Shown: one piece after another, positions 50,301-62,300 of the stretch | Layout of the letters: each line of letters starts with the position of its first letter | Numbering within the stretch: the stretch's first letter is position 1 | NCBI RefSeq assembly: GCF_963678635.1 | Contig: NC_087064.1 | Coordinates: forward strand, 18,956,509 to 19,020,508 | Direction: 5' to 3' | From: Symsagittifera roscoffensis | Lineage: Eukaryota > Xenacoelomorpha > Acoela > Convolutidae | DNA length: 64,000 bases | The notes under the pieces: model-generated | Seen by the model: the letters and a program-made list of their open reading frames with translations, nothing else | What the model was told of the DNA's origin: nothing | The model's database searches: none | Translations under genes and position numbers: made by a program

Positions 50301-53300
50301 CTCGAAACTTATCTGAAGAAAAAAAAAATTATAAATTCTGTCTCTGGGGAGTGCTTGTTGGTCAAGAGAAATGAAGAAAAGAAAGAAGAACTACCTTGCT
50401 AATGAGTAGATATCATAGTAGCTTGAGGAGCAGCAAAACTTTTTTGTAGCTGATTTCAACAAAAAAAATGCACCTTTTTGTAACAGTCGTTAATAGAAAT
50501 AAGCCTTATAACCATTGGCTCAAGGGTCAGGGACCCTCTTGTGTTTTTGCACCTCATTCTGCCTGAGCCAGTTCATTCGCTTGAGACAGGGGACTTCAAG
50601 ATCGTGTTACAGCTTAAAGGCTACTACCAAAATACCCCAACCCTAGAAATAAGAACGACCCCATGGCTAGGTCTCTAAATACCTAATACACGCGAACGTT
50701 GCTAAAAACAGGGTCGGAAACTCAAGTTAATGCCATTAGTTTTTATTGGACAGTGGACGTTTGATCAATTTCAGATGGATCGACTTCAAACCCGCCTTAC
50801 CACAATACAGCTCTCATAAAATGCACTCTGGAAATTAAATTCAGTACTCACATAGTGACTACGGCTCAGAAATCGATAAAGTAAAGTAATTAAGATAATT
50901 CGAAGTTTGATAATTTCGACTAGTTTTTACTCAAGAGGTTTTATCATCTGAATCATTGGGTCGCTTCACCCGTCGACCTGCCCAATCCAGGTGTTTTTTC
51001 CCAGCGCGAGCGTTTTCGTAGGAATTTTTGGTGTTCTCTGTCGGAAACAAGACAACTCAAATGGGTCATTTCGGTAAAATTGCAAATAGCAATTTTACTC
51101 TAGGCCAGTTTTTCTGCCAATTTTTCCGCTATTATTAATCGACTCCTCTGATAATCTGTTTTTCATTTCATTTGCTGCGATAAACTTAAGCCTGACATGG
51201 CCAATTCGATTTTTTAAAAAAAAAAACCATTTTGCCCCAAATTCAACATAAAACTTCGGGATATGACCGACTGTCATATTTTTAAATTAGCGAGTCAATT
51301 AATTGCAAAAACGTTTTAGAAAAAAAATTATTCAGACTCAGAAATTAACAGTAGTCAAGAAAAATCAGAAGGTTAATTGTTGAAAAAGTTTACGATTATT
51401 AAAACGATTATATTAGCAGTAAGTATTCAATCAACAGTAGTCAAGAAAAATCAAACGAAAAATAAAAAAAGCGTGGCCTACAAAAAGCAGCATAGAGCAG
51501 GAAATCAAGAAAATTGTGACAAAGATGACCTTTTCTAAACTATTTAGCTTTACAAAGTAGGTCCAACATCCACCATGCACTAAATCTTTGTTTTATTTTC
51601 GGGAAAAATAGGCGAAAAGTATTAGAACGGTTAGTTAGAAAAAAAAACTTGGACTGGAAACTTGCAGAAAATGGCAACAAAATCCTCTCAATTTTATTCA
51701 ATCATGCTGTAAATGTAAGTGTTTTAAAATGGTTTAGCATTGTGTATGAAGCTTTACAGCCAAAGCAGAACAAAATTTCATAGTAGAAATCATATGAGAA
51801 AAGGTTTAATCAATTGGATTCATGAATACTTAAGCACCAGTCCTATTAAGCCTTCACAAGTGTTTTTATCGAAGGGTCGTAGGAAACTAGACGACAAGCA
51901 AATTAGACCACCGCAAGTTGACAAATTTTAAGCAATAACTTTTTGTGAGTTTAGACGATTAGAACCGGACCAACAACATTTTTTGTTTAAATTGAAGTTA
52001 CAGACACCTGATCATTTAAAAAAATTATTTATGAAACAATAAATTGAAAAAGTATAACAGATTTTGAAATGCGTAACTCATACACCTGTGACTTAGATAA
52101 TCAGATTTGCGGTTTGGATAACCAGTGTTTACCCAAACAAAACTTAATTCAAGTATGTAAACAAAATTCACGCAATCTACATTCCCGTTACTTTCTGAGG
52201 GTCTAGGACAACAAGCCGACGGGACTTCAAGCCGAAGGGACTTCAGGCCAAAAATTAAACTTTACAAGCACCTCAAATCATTATTTTTTCATCTGTAAAA
52301 CGTTGCTTGTCAAAATCGTAAGCTATTTTACTCCATAATAAGCGTTATTTATGACAAAGAATCACTTGGGATTGGCATCCGTTAATAATATCAGCCGGTT
52401 TTTGAAATGCATAAATTATAAACAAAAAAACTTACCTTCAACCGTGTTTTATTTTTCAACTTTCCTAAGCATCATTTGGAGGCTTAAATTCTATGAAAAC
52501 GCTAATAATTACCGAATAAAGATAATGAAATTGAGAAATTCTTCAAAAAATTTTTCAAATTAATCATATTTCATGACTTAGGGACAAAATTTTCGGCTTG
52601 AAGTCCCTAATTTTACAATTCGGATTGAAGTCCCGTCGGCTTGATGTCCGGTACCCAATTTCTGATTGTCTAATTTGCTTGTCTTCTAATTTCCGAAACG
52701 CTGTTATCAAAATTGCATCGCCCTAAGTAGACAATCACCACGGGAAAATCAAACGTTTTGCGTTATAACTACACTTGGTTACATAGCAGTATTTAGACAA
52801 ACGCGTATTCAGACTCGTCAGTATTTAGACAAATACTGTTTCAACCAATCAGAATCGAGACAAAGAAGAAATTAATGAATAATATTTATTTATTTTGGAT
52901 TATTTATGTCTTTTCTGGATTCTGATTGGTTCATACAGGATTTGTCTAAATACTGACGAGTATGAATACGCGGTTGTCTAAATACAGGCTGCACTCCCTA
53001 CACTTCAAGGGGAGGTGGTGTACATAAAGGTAAAGTGATTTTAACTTTTTCACTGACAGCGGTGGTGAGTATACTGCGAGTTGTTTTTTACTGCGGCTTG
53101 TCTTTTATTGCGAGCTGTCTTTTGTGGCGAATTGTCGCATTACGCCAGCAGTAGTACTTCATTTTGCGTGGAAAACAATAAGTAACTGAATACAAACTTC
53201 GTGGTCGGAACAAAAGATTTGAGAGGTAACTCACGCAGCAGAGAAGCGACACAGTGAGCAGCTGTGAGGACGAATCTCTCGTTGATAACACTTCCCCCAC

Positions 53301-56300
53301 AGAAGCTCAGCCTGTACTTGATTCGTACAAAGAACTGTCTCCGAGGACTATCTAGCCCATTCACGATAGAGGATAGGGTCCGATTTGACAGAGGGGGAGG
53401 ACTGGGCGCTAGATTAGTCAGTATACGGGCAATTCGGACTGAAATGTTTGAACAGTTTTCATTCTAATAAAATTTACTGTTTAGAGAATTATATAAAAAA
53501 CAACGACAAGCCTTCTCAATTCAGTAAAAGGGAACATGGAAAGATAACTATATTAGCATTAAAATTAAAAATCGAATTTTACATCGCTGCATATAATAAC
53601 TATAAAAGATGTACTCGAAATATTGATTGAGTTTTAAAAAAGTATCAAAAAGATCAGATAAGAAATGACCACAAAAACTTTTGCCCGATTGCAAGTATCC
53701 TGAAGTACCATTTCCCGACAGGTTTTCGTTTTGTTTAACAAACTCAATGTTGATTTCATTTGCGACTCGGGAATTGAGAGTACTCAAACTTAACAAAAAG
53801 CAAATCAAGGCCAAAAGATTCATGATTAAAATTGGAGCATTGAAGTAGCATCTAAACCTCATTTAGTTTAGCCATCAGAAACAAACAATTAAAATGCATT
53901 TCAATGCCATTATTGACTGAAGTTCAATTCATTATACAAAATTATGTCAGGTCTTAACTAATACCTTTTTCGAAAGAAAATAGCTTTTTTAAATTTGAAC
54001 TAATTTCTATGTCATAAAAATCTTGAACTGTGAATCGGTCTCGAAGTTATCAATTAATCTTTGATGCATTTGGTAACAGGATTGCAACGACTCCTGTAAA
54101 AAAGGTCATTTTTTTCATAAGGATATATTACGTTAGACAGGGGCGGATTTAGGGGGGGGGCAGGCAGACGCCTCCCCCCCCCCCCCCCTCAGGGATTCAG
54201 TCCCCTGCTGACGCAAAGGATCCCACCTTTGGTACTTTTTACAAAATCCAGTTTTGGCCGACCAACCCTAAAATTTTTCTAAAGGCGCCTCTGGCGCCAA
54301 TATATACTTTTGAGGGGGGAGCGCGCGCCGAAAAAAACGCGATTTTTTGGTCAAAATTTTTCAAAAAGTGCATGAAAATGCCTTTTATGGATTGTTTTTT
54401 CAAAATTTTGCCTGCGGCGCAGATAATTTTATCAAAACAGAGACTAAACCGAGCTTAGGGAGAGCTCGAAAAATCAATTCGGTCGACCTAAAAAAAAGGT
54501 CGACAAAATTTTCGAAAATTTTTTGAAAACCCGCCCCCCCCCCCCCTCGAGAAATCCTAGATCCGCCCCTGACGTTAGATGTGTTAAATGGAATAATACG
54601 ACACCAATTTGGCAATATTTCTGATGCATTCGAAGTCAGTAGTGTATCCACAAAACCTATGAGGGATTTAGAATTAAGAGTTCTCGGTTGATTTGCAATT
54701 AGCAAACCCATATTGACCTCCATGCAAGAAAAATGATTATCATACAATTACATACATGGAGCTTTTGGAAAAATTCGAGTCATACAAGTTCCATATATGG
54801 ATAAATACTTCTCATAGAGTTTTCAAACAATTTCTGTACGTTTGTAATTGTATGGAAATGATTGAATAACATTTTTATATGTATGAAAGCTATATGATAA
54901 CCATTTTTGGTCAGCCGGGGGGCCTTCTAGCCATATTAGTCAGATGTTAATTTGCTTTCAAGTGAAAAATCATTCATTGTTGAGTAGAGGTGAAAAGTCC
55001 ATTTGACATGCAAAATGAATAGCAAAAAAAATCAGCCCAGTTTTTCTCGGCACTGAGAAAGTTTTTCAATTTATTAGATTCAAAATAACGACTGAAAAAG
55101 CTTTAATATGGTACCCAACTTGAACCCCTGCATTTTAAGTTCAAGTTAGCAAACCCATATTGACCTCCATGCAAGAAAAATGATTATCATACAATTACAT
55201 ACATGGAGCTTTTGGAAAAATTCGAGTCATACAAGTTCCATATATGGATAAATACTTCTCATAGAGTTTTCAAACAATTTCTGTACGTTTGTAATTGTAT
55301 GGAAATGATTGAATAACATTTTTATATGTATGAAAGCTATATGATAACCATTTTTGGTCAGCCGGGGGGCCTTCTAGCCATATTAGTCAGATGTTAACTT
55401 GCTTTCAAGTGAAAAATCATTCATTGTTGAGTAGAGGTGAAAAGTCCATTTGACATGCAAAATGAATAGCAAAAAAAATCAGCCCAGTTTTTCTCGGCAC
55501 TGAGAAAGTTTTTCAATTTATTAGATTCAAAATAACGACTGAAAAAGCTTTAATATGGTACCCAACTTGAACCCCTGCATTTTAAGTACCCAGATAATAA
55601 AAATGTCCTCACAATTCTGTTTGCATGTGTTTGGACTATTGCCTAGTTAACGCTCGGTTATATTACAAACGTGTACTCGTATGTGCTCTTAGGCGAGCGA
55701 TTCCCGGCATTCAACCCAATGTGCTCGTTCTTCGTGGGCGTGGAGAGTGGCATCCAGTCGAACAAGGGCGCAGAACTGTTCGTCCGCAGCTCCCTCGAGG
55801 AACTCATTCAGGTAAAGAGCAATCGGGGCGACCACGGAATCTTGTACAGGTTCAATAATCGTAAAACTATGTACATAAGAACAAACAAACTTATAAATAA
55901 ATGGCGTTTTTACACTCAGCTGGCGCAGACGTCTGAGAGATCACCAGAGAATACTATTTCCTAGTTTCAGAGCATTTTAATTATAAAGCAATTAGTCTGA
56001 AACGCTCAGGTTTTGTAATAACATTCCAAGCTTCTCAGAACCGCTAAAAACTGATGCCAGTCAATGCAGAATTGTTTTTCAATATTGATCTATGCTAAGC
56101 ATTCTATGCTGTTAAAAATGCAGGTTCAATATCTTTAATTCACTGAACTAAGATTGACTCGTTTATTCTTTAACGGTTAACAACAATGAATCCAAACATC
56201 GCAGACTAAACTTAAGGTTGGCAGGTATTAATTAATTAGTAGCCGCACCAGACACATAGCTAACCAAAGGCGCCAACACGTAATATATGATTAGATACTA

Positions 56301-59300
56301 TATATGACATTCCCTCAACAATCAATTTTCAAACAACTGTTTTAAAATTATCCAACGGAAATGTTTGAGTTTTAGACCAGCGATAGTCCACCCTCTCCCT
56401 GGGCATGAGTTTTAGTTTAACAAGTTTCTTGAGTTTCCTTTTTCACTCCCTCTTTCAAATGTGCCTTCCTGCTCAATTAGTGTCCCGCTCTCTGTCTTCC
56501 TCTCCTTTGGATGTTCTCGCTTTCAATATACTAACTATCATAACCCCGCCGAATTTAGATACCGCCGTCCGCTTCCTGGTACTTTTCCGTGATCCTGTTC
56601 CATCTTCTGATTCTTGACTAGAGTATGATACGAGACGTAAGCGTCGTACTCGTTCCCCTTTCTTTTTAGAATGTTTCCCCCCTCGTCCTTCGTTACTCAA
56701 ATTTGGGGCACTCCCCCCTTGCTCGTTGCTCATAGTCTGGACCTCCGTGTCCACCCCCTGGGATTTTCCAGCACCGCTTCCTTCGGATAAGTTTGGTCTT
56801 CCAATTCCGTCTTCTACATCGTTATTCATTTTTGGTTCATTTCCTTCCACATCTCGCCCTGGTGCTATTGTTGAGTTCCCTGCGTGTTTGGAAATTGTTA
56901 TTGGCTCGTACTCCGAATCCGAATCGTCCTCCTCCGCTGGTGAAAATTCTCGCACTCTGTTATCAGCCTTACTCTGTGCGCTTGCTTTACTCTGTGTGCT
57001 CGTCCCCGCCGCCTGTTTGTTCGCTGCTCGCTTTAGTTCCGCCCGACGTTGCAATGCACTCATAGCTGGGAGTGGTAGTGTTAGCTTACTCGCGGTAGTT
57101 GGCGCGTTCGATTTGATGACTTTCTCGGCAACCCCACTTTTCCTTTTATTGCTATCCTTGAGTCGTTGGAACAACAGTTCGGTCCGTTTACTTGGCTGTT
57201 TAGACTTTCCCCCACAAGCCTGTTTCCCGTCCCCGTCAGCCATTGGTGTTCCATCCGCCGCCGAAACTAGTTGATTTTGTGTCAGTCGCCTAGGGTGATT
57301 CATATGATCGACATCAAAATCCACGTCGGATCGTTCTTCCCAATCCGTTGCCATGGGTTGGATGTTCCTCGGAGCTCTGGGGTCAGTAGAATCTGCATCG
57401 GTGCATTCCTTGCATCCATCCGCAGCTGCGACTAAACTCCGGTGGAGATAGGGAAACCAGACATCCCTCGCAGCGTCGAACATACTCGAGCGCCCATGGT
57501 GAAACGCATGTATCCGATTAACCACAGCCTTCCTGAGTGGTATGGGGATGACGAGTCGTTCGTCCATCCACAGACAATTTTCCCGCACGTGGAAATCATG
57601 TGTGTGCTGTCCGAGGTAGGCACCCATTGCTCTGACCTTCTTTTCCAAATCCGGGTCCTTACTCTCCACCAGTTCTTTTATTGCGCGCATCTGGGGGTCC
57701 CCTTTATAGTTCGCTTCCACGAGCTTCAGGTTGAATAGCTCCGGCAGTGCACTGCTTTTGCGGACTATCTTGCAGTCCCGGGGGATTACTGACATGATGA
57801 CGTTCCCTCCTGCTGGGTATGCCACCGGAAAAATTTCACCTCCGAATGCCGAAGGAATGGAGATGACTGTGTTGCATCGAATGTCCCTGGTGTGATGCGT
57901 CTCCGCCTCCAATCGTGCATCCACAATCTCCACCTCGCTGCTACTGCCGCTCGTTATTTGTAGTTTACATTCGGTGATTGACTTTACTACTTTTGCGCTT
58001 TCCCGGTCATTACACTCAGCTATTCGTTTTAGTGGCTTCTGATTGGTCAACCGATGGTCACGCGTTTTGACGCCCTCTTCCGGTGGAATGTTAACTTTAT
58101 CGTTTCCAACTTGAATATCTTTAGAGAAATGTGTCTGCCACTCATCCAGGTCATTGTCCATCGCCACAGTTCCTTCCGTGGTATGTATGCTTTTCACCCC
58201 TTCTGTCGATGGTGCTTGTACCAGCATCAGTCCTAGTAAGGGCATTAAATCCCTGCCAATAATAGACGGTCGGCACCCTCCGATGACGTTTATATCCGAC
58301 GAACAAGTCCATCCATTGGAATGAAGCGTGACTTGCATCTTCCCCAGAAATTTTAACGGATTGTTTCCGTAATCGCGGAATTGGTCGTCTTGTGGATTCA
58401 GCGGTTTCAATTGTACGTTGACTGTCCCCAGGGTACGTTTTAGTTCCCCAATAGTGAAAATGGATATTGGCGAACCACTGTCAATCCAGGCTTGAGTTGC
58501 TTTGCCGTTGATTCTTAAGGCTAGTTTGGCCCCCGCGACTTTTAATTCTGTTTCCTCCTTCCGCCGAATTGACATAACCACATACTCCGTCGAACTATCC
58601 GAATCCCATCCATGTGCCGGTGTCTTTGAATCAGTCAGCCATCCGACAGAACTTCCGTAATTGGATGCACTCTCCTCCGGATAATCTTGGGTAGTCCCGC
58701 CATTGGTGTCATCCTCATTTATCATGCCTACGCGACCCCTATTCGCCGATCGACGTCCTCTACAAGTTCGCTCATAGTGTCCCATTTTCTTGCAAAAATT
58801 GCAGGTTACATTTCTTGCTGGGCACTTTGGAATGTGGTCCGGGGTAAAACCACTCTGGTCGCAATTGTAGCACTTGCGATCTGCTGCTCCTCCGCGGCCC
58901 CTTGTGCCGCCCCTGCCAAATCCACGTCCGCCTCTTTGGAATGGACGACGGTACCCTCCTCTAATTGCGCTTATAGGCTCCGCTTTAATTTGTAGTGAAC
59001 CCGCTGGTGCCGCAGTAAGTCCCCCACCGGATATTTTATACGACTTTGCGTATTTGTCCCCCCGTTCATATGACAAAGCAATCCGGTAGACCTCATCTGG
59101 TGTCTTAGTTGAACGGCATAGCTCCGTTTGGGCTTCCTTGTTGGACATATTTACTATGAATACATCACGTAACACCCGTCGTTCCAATGTTCCCAATGAG
59201 CATCTAGCGGCTAGTCCACTCAAAACGGAGTGAAATTCTTCTAGCGTTTCCCCGTCACGTTGTTTCCGAGATAGTAGCTGATACGTCTCGAATGTTTCGT

Positions 59301-62300
59301 TTCTTTCCTTGCGGAAAACACTCTCAAATTCATCCAAAACCCGTGGATATCGGGTAGTCGCCAGGTCCAGATGGGGCTTCCGGTTATGTAATTCGTCCTG
59401 TCCACGTTCCCCCAAACACAAATAGAGGTTAGAAATTAGTGTCTGCTCTGCTTCCACTCGATTTTTCCCATTCACCTCCTCTGGCAGACCGGTAATTTGC
59501 GCCTCAGTGAGCGTATTAGCAAAATAAAATGCCGTCGGATTGAATGAATGTTTTGCTATTACACCCCAGGTGAATCGTGTAATCCAATGCTCCCACAACA
59601 TTGGTGCTTCCGTACATTTACTCGGCCAAAATGCCGTAATTCCCAGTGGATTTTTTCCTGATCCCGCGCTTTGTCCTGCTTGCTGCGCCATGTTAAAAAT
59701 GCAGGTTCAATATCTTTAATTCACTGAACTAAGATTGACTCGTTTATTCTTTAACGGTTAACAACAATGAATCCAAACATCGCAGACTAAACTTAAGGTT
59801 GGCAGGTATTAATTAATTAGTAGCCGCACCAGACACATAGCTAACCAATGGCGCCAACACGTAATATATGATTAGATACTATATATGACAATGCATATGA
59901 TCTTCATATTAATTCTAAGAAGACTTGAACAAATTAAAGAATTTGGGTTGCAGGCAGACCCGAGCGACAGCCAGCATTTCAATGGAGTGGGTTTAAACAT
60001 CCCCACCGTCCTCATCCTCATTGGGGGAGACTTTGATACTTTCGAGCGGGCAGCGAATGCAGTGGAGAAGGAGATCCCCATCATTCTGTGTGAGGGAAGT
60101 GGACTGGCCACAGACATCATAGCCAGTGGGATCCGAGTCAGTCAGAAGAGTGCAGATTTCAAGCTGAGCAAGGAGCAGGAACAGGTCCTCGTAAAACTCA
60201 TGGAGACACAACTCAGGTCGGTAAACAATCAAATAAAGAAAAAAAAACTAGAAACGATCATTAAACAAGTGAAGCAGGGACAGATCTATGATTTTCACCG
60301 AGTGGGGTGGGGTGGGGGGGGGGGGGGTCGAAAAAGTTGTATTTTTTTCTTTTGGTGGACCAAATTAATTTTCCGAGCTCACTTGAAACACCAGAGACCC
60401 TATTTTGACAAAAATTTGCGCCGCGTGCGACTTTTTGTTAAAACAGGTCAAAAATGTCATTTTTGGGCCTATATTGGAAGGTTTTGACTAAAAAAAAATT
60501 GCGTATTTTTGGCACACGCTCCCCTAAATTAACATATATTTGCGCCTTTAGAAATATGTTTCAATTCTTTCCAGCAAAACCAGTCAGGGAATTATTTTTA
60601 TATTGTTTTGTTTCAGCACGAAGCCTCCCAAGGGCAAAATCTTCCCCTCTGCCCTGTTCGAGGGGTCTCGACACCTCCCCTTCTTGCGCAAGTGTGTCAA
60701 GCACCGGAAGATGGTCTTCTTCTACCGCATAGACCTTTCAGTCAGTCACCTGGGTTAGTTACCAGGCGATCACGCAACACATTAAACTGTTAGGGATACC
60801 TTGATACCTTTTGGAAGACAGACTGCATAGTATGAGTAACTATTCGTCAATTTGCTTAGCGTTTCATTCAAAAACCATCCATAAACCAGATTTGTAGTTC
60901 TTCACAGATTTAGAGCCAAAGAGTTTAGTATGAGCATGAGTGTATTGACTACAAGATATTTTAGGAGATCAAAATTATGAGGCATAGATAGTCATTAATC
61001 CATCCTGACTTTTTTCGTGTCGTACAATTGTGATAAAGTTTTGCACCAACTATAATGAAACAAAACATGTACATTTGCGGTCTTGAAAATACCGCCTAAA
61101 TTAAGAAAACTGAACATAACCAACAGCAATTGGCATAGAGTCATTGAACGCAAGTAAACAGACAAAAAATACGGATTTGGTTTTGAATTCCAAAGAAAAC
61201 AAGACTGCTCGTATCAGGGCGAAGCCCTGAAAGTTCCGACTGCCTTTTAACGTTTATGGAGCAGTAATAACATAAACAACATAAAAAATTAAATGAAATA
61301 AAATAAAATGAAAAAAAAATTTTTTTCTAAAATTTGAAAATTTTTCTATGAAAATCATCCACCCACACGCCATATAAAGTACAAAACAATAGATTTCGCT
61401 CCTTCTAACAAATCACTTTTGGCAAATAAGCATCTTACAACCAATTTGGAACGATTTCTAAGACGGATTAATTCTCCGCTTACGCGTTAATAGCGCGAAT
61501 TATATCGCGCGTTAATTGTCCCAAATTGGTCAAAATGGCAATCTTTAAACCCTCATAACTTTACGAAAAATGATCACAGGTGAATTATCTTTTCAAATTT
61601 AAGCTCAGGGCAACAATAGCTTTCGAATGATATAAAAAATTTCCGTCAAAAATGGCTAGTTAAAAAGTCGAAATTTGTCTGAAGAAAAAAAAAAACCCAC
61701 CCCGAGCACAAATATTCCGTTACTTTCGTATCAAAAGTCGGAAAAAAAATAGATGTCCTTAAAGCTCTTTGACGTTCTAGAACATTTTGTGATTGACATT
61801 TTTTTGATAAAATTAACCCAATTTGAAAAATTTGGATCAGCTAATAAAATTTTGATTTAGCTTTGAAATTCGATAATTAAATTTCACTTTCGAAACTAGA
61901 AGTCGATCACGTTTTTCGTGACATTTACACTTTTACTGTTCGATAGTGGAGTTTTCATTCCTTTCAACAAAGTATATGAACTGAACTTAAAAGGCAATCA
62001 AAAGTTCAAACCCCGAAAAAGTAAATTTGAGCCTGAACTAATTTTGAAACTTTTTCTGAAAATAAAAAAAAACGAAAATAAATAAATAAATCATCGCGCT
62101 CGATAGAAGAGTCATAACTACGTTCATCGACTGTAAATACATGTGAATGTCTGAATGTCTCATGTAATCCTTAGACGTGGCTATAATGAGAGCCCTGCTC
62201 AAAAGTGGTCCTGCGAGGAGGAAGGACCCCGTGCAGTTAGCAGTTCGATGGAACAGGTGTGACGAGGTAGTCGAGGACCACTTGAAGAGTCCCCAGACGG

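Larger units (their letters stand above)
56110..59890 (-). mobile_element. Young LTR retrotransposon encoding Gag-protease-integrase-ZBD but no reverse transcriptase
   Basis: Two 200-bp LTRs (56110-56309 and 59691-59890) differ at one base by eye. They start TGTCATATATAG and end TTTTTAACA on the - strand, and ATGC flanks both sides as a 4-bp target duplication. A primer binding site (TGGCGCAGC...) abuts the 5' LTR, and a purine tract (TTGAGGGAA) abuts the 3' LTR. The inside is filled by one uninterrupted 1,072-codon ORF. The element lies antisense in TRPM intron 6. It must use reverse transcriptase and integrase from elsewhere, making it a non-autonomous Ty3/Gypsy-type element with coding capacity. 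Confidence 0.9.

Noticed and set aside
56726-57274. 182-codon + strand ORF
   Set aside because: Exact antisense shadow of the Gag-protease-integrase polyprotein, without any motif of its own.
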